A DNA stretch of 14,309 nt from UBA2040 sp002332715. GTDB taxonomy: Bacteria; Bacteroidota; Bacteroidia; Flavobacteriales_D; Crocinitomicaceae. The stretch spans positions 1-14,309 of the forward strand of contig JAQWUF010000176.1 in NCBI GenBank assembly GCA_029242295.1, read 5' to 3'. Each line of letters starts with the position of its first letter. Within the stretch, counting starts at the first letter, position 1. The notes under the pieces are model-generated. The model did not search any database, was not told the DNA's origin, and was given only the letters and a program-made list of their open reading frames with translations. Positions 6,651-13,406 of this stretch are shown one piece after another. Made by a program: the position numbers and the translations under genes.

Positions 6651-7124
6651 TTAATTCAAGTAAAAAATTGAAAAATTCAAAATAAAAGCGAAAGTCACCC
6701 AAAGCAAGTAAGGAATTTGCAATAATCCAATTGATTTATTGAACTTGACTAGCCCTATTATCATCGCTAAAATAAAGAACCATAAAACGAGTATTTCAAG
6801 GACAGCAAGGTCAATCCTTTGAAACTTGAAAAACAAAAAACTCCAAAAAACATTCAAAACTAATTGAATTATAAAAATCACGAGCATACTATTTTTTCGT
6901 GTTGACTTTGGTAAACGAATTATCACAAATAGGGCAAACCCCATTAAAAAGTAGAGGAAAGTCCAAACTGGACCAAACAAATAATTTGGAGGATTGAAAC
7001 TTGGTTTATTTATTGTTGCGTACCAACCATCAATGCTTGTGGCTGTGGCAAACCCGCCTAAGCCACCTGCTCCCAAAGTGATGAGAATACATAAAATCAG
7101 TAAACCTATTTCCCTTATTTTCAT
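6651..7124 (-). CDS. tspO: TspO/MBR family tryptophan-rich sensory protein
   Basis: This 157-residue integral membrane protein has five predicted helices at roughly 6-24, 48-70, 80-100, 106-125 and 135-155, the TspO/peripheral benzodiazepine receptor fold. Conserved family segments are WYATINKPSFNPPNYLFGPV (34-53), the following WTFLYFLMG (54-62), NVFWSFLFF (91-99) and PYLLWVTFAFILN (138-150). TspO proteins bind or degrade porphyrins and are linked to tetrapyrrole, oxygen and light stress responses. Its start is one base after the SDR stop (TAA T ATG), so the two are probably translationally coupled. The neighbouring SDR and SRPBCC genes are the usual companions in Bacteroidota. Confidence 0.92.
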   Translation of the reverse strand: MKIREIGLLILCILITLGAGGLGGFATATSIDGWYATINKPSFNPPNYLFGPVWTFLYFLMGFALFVIIRLPKSTRKNSMLVIFIIQLVLNVFWSFLFFKFQRIDLAVLEILVLWFFILAMIIGLVKFNKSIGLLQIPYLLWVTFAFILNFSIFYLN

Positions 7125-7125
7125 A

Positions 7126-7830
7126 TTAACTGGTTTTCAGTTGCGACATGCCACCATCCACATGCATGATTTGACCTGTTATCCAACTGGCTTTATCCGA
7201 CAATAAAAACTCTGCCATATTCGCTAGGTCCTCCGCTCGACCGATTTTCTTCATTGGATGTCTTGCAGCGTTCGCATTAATCTTTTCCTCAGAATTCAAC
7301 AATTTGTCGGCCAACGGCGTTTTCGTTAATGAAGGTGCAATAGCATTCACTCTAATTTTCGGTGCAAACTCTGCCGCCAACGCTTTGGTTAAACCTTCAA
7401 TTGCCCCTTTACTTGCACTAACTTTACTATGAAAAGTGAATCCAGATTGCACAGCAACTGTAGAAAAGAAAAGAATACTTGGTGCTTCAGATTTGATTAA
7501 TTTGGAATGGATGGCCTGCAAGCATTTAACTGCACCAACTACTTGAAGATTAAAATCATCTAAAAAACTTTCCGGAGAGAGTCTTAAAAATGGTTTTAAA
7601 TCAATAGCACCAGGACAATAAACAAATCCATCAATTTTCTCAGGTAATACAATGTTTTCAGGAAATGCCTCATGAACATCATATTGAAAATACTCTACTC
7701 CGGTCACCTTTTCCAGATTTTCACCGAGATGATAACTGGAGAAAACTTTGTTGGTTGGATTTTGAGCCAATTTATTGACCAATGCTTGACCAATTCCAGA
7801 AGAACCGCCGATTATTAAATAATTTTCCAT
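7126..7830 (-). CDS. SDR family oxidoreductase lacking the canonical catalytic Tyr
   Basis: This 234-residue Rossmann-fold protein of the short-chain dehydrogenase/reductase superfamily has the nucleotide-binding motif GGSSGIG (8-14), D51 after the third strand, CPGA (72-75) in place of NNAG, N94 in the DFNL segment and the C-terminal SWITGQIMHVDGG (215-227). The active-site segment reads FHSKVSASKGAIEG (133-146). K141 of YxxxK is present, but the Tyr position is V137, so the usual proton donor is missing. The candidate Ser/Thr positions S123 and T124 remain. It could be an inactive or binding paralogue or use other chemistry; the protein otherwise looks intact. It lies 41 bases downstream of corA and one base before tspO, in the TspO-SRPBCC trio associated with light and stress. 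The substrate is unknown. Confidence 0.88.
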   Translation of the reverse strand: MENYLIIGGSSGIGQALVNKLAQNPTNKVFSSYHLGENLEKVTGVEYFQYDVHEAFPENIVLPEKIDGFVYCPGAIDLKPFLRLSPESFLDDFNLQVVGAVKCLQAIHSKLIKSEAPSILFFSTVAVQSGFTFHSKVSASKGAIEGLTKALAAEFAPKIRVNAIAPSLTKTPLADKLLNSEEKINANAARHPMKKIGRAEDLANMAEFLLSDKASWITGQIMHVDGGMSQLKTS

Positions 7831-7871
7831 ATATTAATAACAATATAGTCAGGCAAAAGTTCTATTCAAAA

Positions 7872-8888
7872 CTATCTTTGATTCAACCAGCCTATTCGTT
7901 TAAAAATAAAAACGAGTATGACGGTAATGAAGAACATTGCGCCCAATAAGATGAAATAGCCATATTTATGGTGCAGCTCAGGAATATTATCGAAGTTCAT
8001 TCCATATATACCAGCCAAGAACGTCAGCGGTATAAAAATTGCGCTGATTACAGTTAATACTTTCATTATTTCGTTCATTTTCTGACCTTGAACGGCATAA
8101 TATAAGTTGGTCAATCCATCCAAAGCTTGTTTGTTGACCTCCACTTCTTCAAGAACAGCAACACAAGAATCTTTCAAATCATCGAAAAAATAATGATTTT
8201 CCGAAGTAAATAAAGGATTCTTCGACTTTTGAATTTGAGAGGCCACATCCCGCATCGGAATACTTATTTTTCGAAGTTCGGCTAGTCTTCTTTTCTCCTG
8301 CTCAATCAGTTTCAACGTTTCAGAATGTGCGCTACGAATAAGTCTTTTTTCTAAACGAATCGTATTGGCCTGAATTTCTTCGAGCACTTCAAAATTATTT
8401 TCGATAATGGCTTCTAGCATTCTGTAAAGCAGAAAATCTGGTGTTTTTACTCGTATTTTTCCTTTGTTCAATTCAATTCTATCGCGAACCTCTGTAAAGT
8501 GATCCGAACTCTTTTCTTGAAATGAGATAATATAACTTTCACCTAAAATGAATGAAATTTGCTCTACCGTTAAATTCGGTAAGTGTTTTTGAGCAGGAAG
8601 AGCCGATCGGATAGAAAAGAAAACATATCCGTCATACTCTTCAACTTTAGGTCTTTGTTTTTTTGTGTAAATATCTTCAACGGCAAGTTGGTCGATATTT
8701 AAGTTGTCACACAACAAACTAATATTCTCAAAATCGGCAATGGAATGGAAATTTAACCAAGATACTTGATCATCATAAAGTTCATCAGAAACAAAGTTCT
8801 TCGCAAAATATTCAGGCGTATTTCGTGTTACCAAAAAATACTCTTTATCGTATTTAAACAATTGACAAGTCAAATTTTCCTTTTCCAT
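7872..8888 (-). CDS. corA: CorA-type magnesium/cobalt transporter
   Basis: This 338-residue protein shows the CorA plan: a large cytoplasmic alpha/beta domain (about 1-150), long charged helices (about 155-275) that form the funnel, and two C-terminal membrane helices (about 277-295 and 310-330). The signature YGMN (295-298) sits at the end of the first membrane helix and forms the pore mouth. The loop between the helices reads FDNIPELHHKYGY, shorter on acidic residues than MPEL-type loops but acceptable for the family. It moves Mg2+ (also Co2+ or Ni2+) across the inner membrane as a pentamer. It starts 24 bases after the metallopeptidase gene and is followed after 41 bases by the SDR gene, all on the same strand. 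ZntB-like Zn transport is the main alternative. Confidence 0.93.
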   Translation of the reverse strand: MEKENLTCQLFKYDKEYFLVTRNTPEYFAKNFVSDELYDDQVSWLNFHSIADFENISLLCDNLNIDQLAVEDIYTKKQRPKVEEYDGYVFFSIRSALPAQKHLPNLTVEQISFILGESYIISFQEKSSDHFTEVRDRIELNKGKIRVKTPDFLLYRMLEAIIENNFEVLEEIQANTIRLEKRLIRSAHSETLKLIEQEKRRLAELRKISIPMRDVASQIQKSKNPLFTSENHYFFDDLKDSCVAVLEEVEVNKQALDGLTNLYYAVQGQKMNEIMKVLTVISAIFIPLTFLAGIYGMNFDNIPELHHKYGYFILLGAMFFITVILVFIFKRIGWLNQR

Positions 8889-8912
8889 TTCACAGTATTG
8901 AATTGTATAAAA

Positions 8913-9836
8913 CTAAAGTTTCTCCATAAGATACGAATACATTTTTACCATTGCTTCAATATCATTTTTAAACACCTTCTCATCTGGAGTATGAACGTTG
9001 TCTTCTGCTGCTCCAATAAAGCACCAATCAATTAACACATCTGCCTCTTGTAAAACACCTCCATCACTGCCTCCAGCCGATTCTACTTCCAACTGGAAAG
9101 GGATTTTGCTTTCACGCGCCAAGGCAATTATTCTATCCAAGTATTTTCTTCGAGGCAACCCTTTGTCTCGCATAGAAACTGCCACTCCTCCCCCATGTTT
9201 CACACCATCCGTTACCCAAGTGATATCCGCTATTAATGCTTGACGTACTTTGTGTTTTTCCCAAAGTAAACGAGCACAAAATCCTACAGAATTGCCACCA
9301 TGCTCTTCGTATGTTGAGAAAACAATGGCTCCGTTTTCTAGAGTAGTTGCCACTTGAAGTGCTGTCCAAACACCTAATCTGTTGTCCATATAGGGTGATT
9401 GAACGTACTTCTCCGTCTCACGAAAATTTGGTTTGTAAGTCAAAACAGTTCCTCTATCTAAAATTCGATCGCCCAAATATTGTGGATGCAATCGACCGTC
9501 TTCATATTCATATACAACCATCTCCACCTCAATTTCTCCATTACTATCCATTCCGACCAGCATGGTTCCATCGATCAGTTTGGGTCCACCAATCTTGATC
9601 AAATCTTTGTCATATCCAACGGAAAAGCCAATCGTATCTGTGTGCGCATATATTGCCGTTGTTGGCTTTCCAAACACCAGCACCAGTGTGTCTTGCATTT
9701 CATCACCCGCTATGATTTCAGGTTGAACTTTCCAAGAACTCTTATTTTCCTCAACATATTCTAAGATAAATTCTTTCATTCGGCTTTCATCGCCCGATGC
9801 TCCACGAATGGATATTAATCTTTCTAATAACTTCAT
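8913..9836 (-). CDS. M42/M20-type zinc metallopeptidase (aminopeptidase-like)
   Basis: This 307-residue protein belongs to the MH clan of co-catalytic zinc peptidases. Candidate ligands are in order: H65 and D67 in AHTDTIGF, the bridging D151 in MDNRLG, catalytic E177 with E178 in YEEHGG, D204 in IADITWVTD and H282 in NVHTPDEKV. The spacing and the DNR and VHTPDE motifs suit M42 glutamyl-aminopeptidase-like enzymes, although it is shorter than the usual 340-360 residues. It has no signal peptide and so is cytosolic, probably trimming peptides or acylated amino acids. Its ATG overlaps the stop of the yigZ gene (ATGA), a sign of translational coupling. The exact substrate cannot be deduced. Confidence 0.85.
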   Translation of the reverse strand: MKLLERLISIRGASGDESRMKEFILEYVEENKSSWKVQPEIIAGDEMQDTLVLVFGKPTTAIYAHTDTIGFSVGYDKDLIKIGGPKLIDGTMLVGMDSNGEIEVEMVVYEYEDGRLHPQYLGDRILDRGTVLTYKPNFRETEKYVQSPYMDNRLGVWTALQVATTLENGAIVFSTYEEHGGNSVGFCARLLWEKHKVRQALIADITWVTDGVKHGGGVAVSMRDKGLPRRKYLDRIIALARESKIPFQLEVESAGGSDGGVLQEADVLIDWCFIGAAEDNVHTPDEKVFKNDIEAMVKMYSYLMEKL

Positions 9837-10444
9837 TTTCGTTCTATAAATTCAATTTTTACGGATGAATACATGGCCAAAAGTCCATTTATATCTATCG
9901 GTTCTGCAATACTACATTTCACTTCAATAAAACACTCCGCATTCATTTCCGTTCGAACAATTTCTATCTGGTTCCTTTTTAAAACATTCATGACCAAGGG
10001 CATTTCGGCATAACTAAAATCGATTTTAAAATAATCAGCAAGTCGATATCTCTTCTTCATACTTCCGCTTAATACTTCCTTCGCCGCTAATTTGTATGAC
10101 TGAATCAGTCCTCCAACACCGAGTTTTGTTCCTCCATAATATCGAACCACTCCTACCAAAACATTGGTGATCTCGGCCGACATAATTTGACCCAAGATAG
10201 GTGCTCCAGCTGAATTATTTGGTTCTCCGTCATCATTTGCACGCGTTTTATCGCCTTCAATTCCGAGACAGTATCCATAACAAATATGAGTCGCTGAAGG
10301 ATGTTCCTCGTGCCAAGCTTCTAATGTGCGTTTCACCTCTTCTTCCGTCTTACAGCAAGCTGCCAGTCCAATGAACTTGGAACCTTTCTCCTTAATTTCA
10401 ACTGGAGAACTTGTAATTATAGATGTGTAGGATTGTTTACTCAA
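9833..10444 (-). CDS. yigZ: YigZ/IMPACT (UPF0029) family protein, TTG start
   Basis: This 203-residue protein carries the IMPACT signature RYYGGTKLGVGGLIQSY (101-117) and the conserved DDGEPNNSAGAPIL (71-84), with an early EKGSKFIG (19-26) typical of bacterial YigZ. The C-terminal part (about 135-200) corresponds to the small ferredoxin-like DUF1949-type domain. Eukaryotic IMPACT binds Gcn1 in translational control; the bacterial role is not settled. The start is TTG at 10444: no in-frame ATG precedes it before a stop (TAG five bases upstream), and the next possible Met would remove the conserved EKGSKF segment. It is the first gene of the six-gene minus-strand run and overlaps the next start by four bases. 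It diverges from the lipoprotein gene at 10484. Confidence 0.9.
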   Translation of the reverse strand: MSKQSYTSIITSSPVEIKEKGSKFIGLAACCKTEEEVKRTLEAWHEEHPSATHICYGYCLGIEGDKTRANDDGEPNNSAGAPILGQIMSAEITNVLVGVVRYYGGTKLGVGGLIQSYKLAAKEVLSGSMKKRYRLADYFKIDFSYAEMPLVMNVLKRNQIEIVRTEMNAECFIEVKCSIAEPIDINGLLAMYSSVKIEFIERK

Positions 10445-10463
10445 GGCTAATTCACTATTTTTA
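10432..10463 (+). promoter_or_regulatory. Probable promoter of the 10484 lipoprotein gene
   Basis: ATTG at 10432-10435 and TATTTTTA at 10456-10463 are separated by 20 bases, close to the TTTG-N19-TAnnTTTG arrangement; the final G of the -7 element is missing. If this promoter is real, transcription starts near 10469, downstream of the ATG at 10463, which supports translation from the ATG at 10484. Confidence 0.35.
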
Positions 10464-10469
10464 TGTCAA

Positions 10470-10477
10470 CGAAAATA
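10470..10477 (-). promoter_or_regulatory. Possible -7 element of the minus-strand yigZ operon
   Basis: The minus strand reads TATTTTCG, one mismatch from TAnnTTTG, 25 bases before the TTG start at 10444. It lies back to back with the plus-strand promoter at 10432-10463. No clear -33 element is visible, so the call is weak. Confidence 0.25.
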
Positions 10478-10483
10478 CACAAC

Positions 10484-10990
10484 ATGAAACACCTTTCTCT
10501 CTTTATAGTCATTCTCTTATTAACTTTCTCATGTAAAAAGAAAAATGAAGACGTGGATTTATGTACAAATAGCTCTAAGGATATAGGCGAAACAGGTGTT
10601 GACTGCGGCGGTTCATGCGATCCTTGTCCTGTAGTATATATGCCCAACGCCTATATGAGAATAAACGGTGAACCTGTTTCATTCACAAATAAATCAATTA
10701 CTGAACAGAGTGGAAATTGGTTTTTGAACTGTTTTAACGATACCATACAAATGCAATTCAATTTGGGTCCAGATATTTCGGTAGGTAACTATCAAATGCA
10801 AAACACCGATAATTTCGCCGTCGTAAACGGGTTGAGCTATAACTTGACTACGAATGGAAATGTTGGGATATATGTCAACAACGCAACAGCACAGAAAGTT
10901 AACGGACTTTTTCAAGTAAAGTTTTATCATACTGGAATGGTTGACACTTTATATGTGACGAACGGGGAATTTGTTGACTTAACTTATTAG
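10484..10990 (+). CDS. Lipoprotein with Cys-rich DCGG motif
   Basis: This 168-residue protein begins with a lipoprotein signal (MKHLSLFIVILLLTFSC, C17), followed by KKKNED, a charge pattern seen in Bacteroidota outer-membrane lipoproteins. A short Cys-rich module, CTNSSKDIGETGVDCGG then SCDPC (27-48, cysteines 27, 41, 45 and 48), matches a motif I have seen after the signal of many Bacteroidota surface proteins; it probably forms two disulfides. The rest (about 55-168) is predicted beta-rich, with ISVGNYQM, GLFQVKFYH and a closing VTNGEFVDLTY reminiscent of small Ig-like or DUF6252-type domains. The function is unknown. The ATG at 10484 is chosen over 10463 because it starts the signal peptide exactly and the promoter overlaps the earlier ATG. 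A decayed lipoprotein gene starts three bases after its stop. Confidence 0.8.
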   Translation: MKHLSLFIVILLLTFSCKKKNEDVDLCTNSSKDIGETGVDCGGSCDPCPVVYMPNAYMRINGEPVSFTNKSITEQSGNWFLNCFNDTIQMQFNLGPDISVGNYQMQNTDNFAVVNGLSYNLTTNGNVGIYVNNATAQKVNGLFQVKFYHTGMVDTLYVTNGEFVDLTY

Positions 10991-10993
10991 ACA

Positions 10994-11365
10994 ATGAAAT
11001 ACATATTTTTATTGGCCTCATTGATATGGCTGATTTCGTGAGCGCCGACTTAATTTGTCGTTCCCTTGGAAAAAGGTGAGCATGCCATTAATACCTCACT
11101 TGGAGGGCCAATAGTCTACATCCCTGGTATTGCAAGTATTCCAATTCCTTTTACTTCCATTGGCTATGGCTATGTATTGACGAATAAAAGTGTTGTCTCA
11201 GGAGCTTTCTGCCCAACTGCTGGAATTTATGGCAACTTTCAATTAAGTGCTGGATATACACATGAGCTATGGAAAAAGGAGAAATTCAATTTCACAGGCA
11301 AGATTGGGTTTGACTGCATGCTCGACACCTACGAACAGTATGAAAAAAAATATGGGGTCAGCTGA
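10994..11365 (+). pseudogene. Decayed lipoprotein gene with TGA at the lipobox cysteine
   Basis: From ATG at 10994 the frame reads MKYIFLLASLIWLIS, then TGA (11039), APT, then TAA (11051), then FVVPLEKGEHAINTSLGGP and about 85 more residues to a TGA at 11363. The first stop falls exactly where a lipobox cysteine is expected (LIS-C-APT), and the second where Tyr is common in Bacteroidota SCAPTY-type lipoproteins. Single changes of TGC/TGT and TAC/TAT explain both. Later segments (SLGGPIVYIPG, GNFQLSAGYTHELW) resemble a small beta-rich outer-membrane-associated lipoprotein that I recall as uncharacterised. The reading frame also ends early and runs into the DUF2892 gene starting at 11340, so the C-terminus is probably lost. 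Base composition is like the neighbours. Confidence 0.75.
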
Positions 11366-11549
11366 ACGAATAATCAGAATGGTAATAGCTGCTGTAATTG
11401 CATTGCTCTTTTTTACAAATATTATGTCAGGAACAATAGGAATAATTTTATTGATCGCCGCAGCTATTTTTGTAGCAACGAGCTTCATTAGTTTCTGTCC
11501 TATTTATAAAATTTTTGGAGCGAGCGCATGTTCAATTCAAGAAGAATAA
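11340..11549 (+). CDS. DUF2892 family small membrane protein
   Basis: This 69-residue protein begins MKKNMGSAERIIRMVIAA and has two hydrophobic helices (about 12-29 and 32-48) followed by FISFCPIYKIFG (49-60). This is the pattern of DUF2892/YgaP-like inner-membrane proteins, whose C-terminal CP(I/L)Y segment is strongly conserved. In other genomes the domain is often linked to rhodanese domains or sulfur handling, but no rhodanese domain is present here. The ATG at 11340 matches the family start; the frame is open further upstream, but that part is out of register with the overlapping pseudogene. It is intact although decayed genes lie on both sides. No promoter of its own is evident, so it may rely on transcription from 10432-10463. 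Confidence 0.85.
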   Translation: MKKNMGSAERIIRMVIAAVIALLFFTNIMSGTIGIILLIAAAIFVATSFISFCPIYKIFGASACSIQEE

Positions 11550-11562
11550 AAACTTACATATC

Positions 11563-12011
11563 GTGAAAAACACTTCATTAAAAATCATCCTATTTCTTAG
11601 CGTCATTTCAGCTTTCACGTTTGTTTCTTGCAAAAAGAACAAGACCGATGATAAAACAAAAAGCGAAATAGAAAGCAACGTGCAAAGTGGCGAATTACTT
11701 ATTTCAACGATTCAGGAAGCGATGAAACATGGAATTTTAAAGGTTACAACTTCACCTTCAACGCCAGTGGGACCGTGAATGCATCGAACGGATCGACGAC
11801 TATTTCCAGAACTTGGAGCGTTACTGACAGCAATAGCAACGATGACAAACCTAGCGACATGCATTCTAATCTGAATTTCAATACTAACGGAAATTTTGAG
11901 GAATTGAATGACGATTGGGAAATCGTATCACAGTCTTCAACAAAGATCGAACTTACAGATGTTAGTGGAGGAAATGGAGGTACCGATTATTTGACCTTTA
12001 CAAAAAATTAA
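11563..12011 (+). pseudogene. Frameshifted lipoprotein gene
   Basis: A GTG start at 11563 gives a lipoprotein signal, MKNTSLKIILFLSVISAFTF followed by VSC and KKNKTDDKTKSEIESN, but this frame then runs into nonsense and stops at 11778. In another frame the sequence resumes as KWRITYFNDSGSDETWNFKG, then FTFNASGTVNAS, TWSVTDSNSNDD, LNDDWEIVSQSSTKIELTDV and SGGNGGTDYLTFTKN, ending at TAA 12011. The two halves join sensibly near 11685-11692, so one small insertion or deletion accounts for the break. The assembled product of about 148 residues looks like a lipocalin-like lipoprotein domain (WRITYF and a terminal DYLTFTK strand) common in Bacteroidota. If the shift is a sequencing error, this is an intact gene. 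The function is unknown. Confidence 0.75.
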
Positions 12012-12106
12012 AAACTGGTGATATCCAAAGGGCCGTTCAAATCTGATACCGACTCTTTTTGTTGCATGAATTCATAATGTAAGGAAAATAGAGCGATTAG
12101 TGAAAT

Positions 12107-12365
12107 ATGCCAGGAAGTTACTTTGTGAATTTGAAAATTGATCACGCTTAACAGATAAAGAATATCGACGAACCGATGTTGTGGATTTGCGGAACGTATG
12201 ATGATTTTCATAACATTGAAATCATCCGGAAAAGTTTTCTATAAGATTTAAAATGGCGCATAAAGCGAAGCCGTTCGCATTCAATACAGACATCATTCTG
12301 AAGTTCCAGCTGTGTTTGGTTATACGAATTAACTATCCTGGTTAACAAAATTCTTACAGAAATAA
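12107..12365 (+). pseudogene. C-terminal remains of an alpha/beta hydrolase gene
   Basis: A plus-strand frame from 12107 reads MPGSYFVNLKIDHA, a TAA at 12140, then KNIDEPMLWICGTYDDFHNI. That is the late strand and acid loop of alpha/beta hydrolases, where P-x-L-x-x-x-G-x-x-D-D surrounds the catalytic Asp. After a one-base shift near 12222-12233 a second frame reads GKVFYKI, TAA (12249), NGA, TAA (12261), SEAVRIQYRHHSEVPAVFGY, TN, TAA (12330), LSWLTKFLQK and the natural-looking stop at 12363. HHSEVP is in the place of the catalytic-His loop. With one shift and four in-frame stops the gene is dead. The N-terminal two thirds, including the nucleophile elbow, is absent; 12012-12106 in front shows only scraps I cannot assign. 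Family placement is by pattern and is not proven. Confidence 0.65.
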
Positions 12366-12394
12366 AAAAGGTGCGATTCTCATTGCACCTTTTT
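12364..12394. terminator. Bidirectional intrinsic terminator
   Basis: AAAAAGGTGC pairs with GCACCTTTTT around a 10-base loop, so the hairpin has a T-run in both directions. It sits directly after the hydrolase remnant (plus) and about 30 bases beyond the stop of the SPFH gene (minus), and can serve both. Confidence 0.85.
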
Positions 12395-12424
12395 ATAAAC
12401 AGTTTTTAACATTAAGTCAAAATA

Positions 12425-13387
12425 TCATTTTTCTGTATTTTTCTGTTCCTTTCCAGCTCTATTCATCGAGTTCAAGTCATTTCCAACAAATGTTCCTTGA
12501 ATAATTTGATTTTGGAAATCTTTCATTCCACCTGGTGAATGCGGCATCAAGATAGATGAATTTTTTGAATTCGCTCCGATGTCTTTGATCGTATCGAAAT
12601 ATTGTGTCATCAAGACAAACTGCATAATTTCCTCGTGTGTAACCGCATCCAAAGATTTCTTGAAATCTTCAACTGACTCTTTGAAACCACGAACGATTTC
12701 CATTCGTTGTTTCGCCACACCTTCACCAGACAATCTTTTCGATTCCGCCTCCGCTTCTGCTTCTTTGATAATTTTGATTTTAAGACCTTCACCTTCTTCT
12801 AAAGCTGCTTCTCTATCTCGTTTTGCAGCATTAATTCTGTTCATAGCGTCCTTAACCTTATGATCAGGATCGATATCTGTTATCAACGCTTTCACGATAT
12901 GATATCCATATTCGTTCATTGATTCATGAATATTCTTCTGAACAGCTAAGGCGATTTCCTCTTTCTTGGCGAAAACATCGTCCAATTCCAATCTAGGAAC
13001 TTCAGCTCTCACATCATCAAATACGTAAGATGCGATTTGATTTCTTGGATTGTCCATTGAATAGTAAGCATCCTTAACTTGACTGCGCCCCACTTTGAAT
13101 TGTACGGAAACTTGAAGATTAACGAATACATTATCAAAGGTTTTCGTTTCGATAGTAACGTCTAATTGTTGCAAACGAAGATTTATCGTAGATGCTTTTC
13201 TATCGATAAAAGGGATGATTAAACTAAATCCAGAATCGGCAATATGATGAAATTTACCCAATCGCTCTATTACGACAGCGGTTTGTTCAGTCACTATTAA
13301 GACTGATTTAATGAGTAATAAGATTAGAATTACACCGATTACAGTGTAACCTACTAATCCTGATTCTGCTAAACTTTGTATTTCCAT
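12425..13387 (-). CDS. SPFH/band-7 domain membrane protein (stomatin/paraslipin type)
   Basis: This 320-residue protein has one N-terminal membrane helix (about 13-32), then the SPFH domain (about 32-205) beginning VTEQTAVVIERLGKFHHIAD and including SGFSLIIPFID (52-62), TKTFDNVFVNLQVSVQFKV (81-99) and DDVRAEVPRLELDDVFAKK (124-142). It continues with a charged Ala/Glu/Lys-rich coiled coil (about 185-230, with the EAEAEAESKR segment). These are features of bacterial stomatin-like proteins, which form large membrane rings or microdomains and often act with NfeD partners or proteases. No NfeD or protease gene adjoins it. It lies between the dnaA terminator and a shared terminator, so it is probably transcribed alone. 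The ATG at 13387 fits the family start. Confidence 0.92.
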   Translation of the reverse strand: MEIQSLAESGLVGYTVIGVILILLLIKSVLIVTEQTAVVIERLGKFHHIADSGFSLIIPFIDRKASTINLRLQQLDVTIETKTFDNVFVNLQVSVQFKVGRSQVKDAYYSMDNPRNQIASYVFDDVRAEVPRLELDDVFAKKEEIALAVQKNIHESMNEYGYHIVKALITDIDPDHKVKDAMNRINAAKRDREAALEEGEGLKIKIIKEAEAEAESKRLSGEGVAKQRMEIVRGFKESVEDFKKSLDAVTHEEIMQFVLMTQYFDTIKDIGANSKNSSILMPHSPGGMKDFQNQIIQGTFVGNDLNSMNRAGKEQKNTEK

Positions 13388-13406
13388 TTTTGTTGATTAT
13401 TGATGT

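Noticed and set aside
12008..12211. Minus-strand open frame of 67 codons
   Set aside because: It is opposite the alpha/beta hydrolase remnant, which explains the sequence better.
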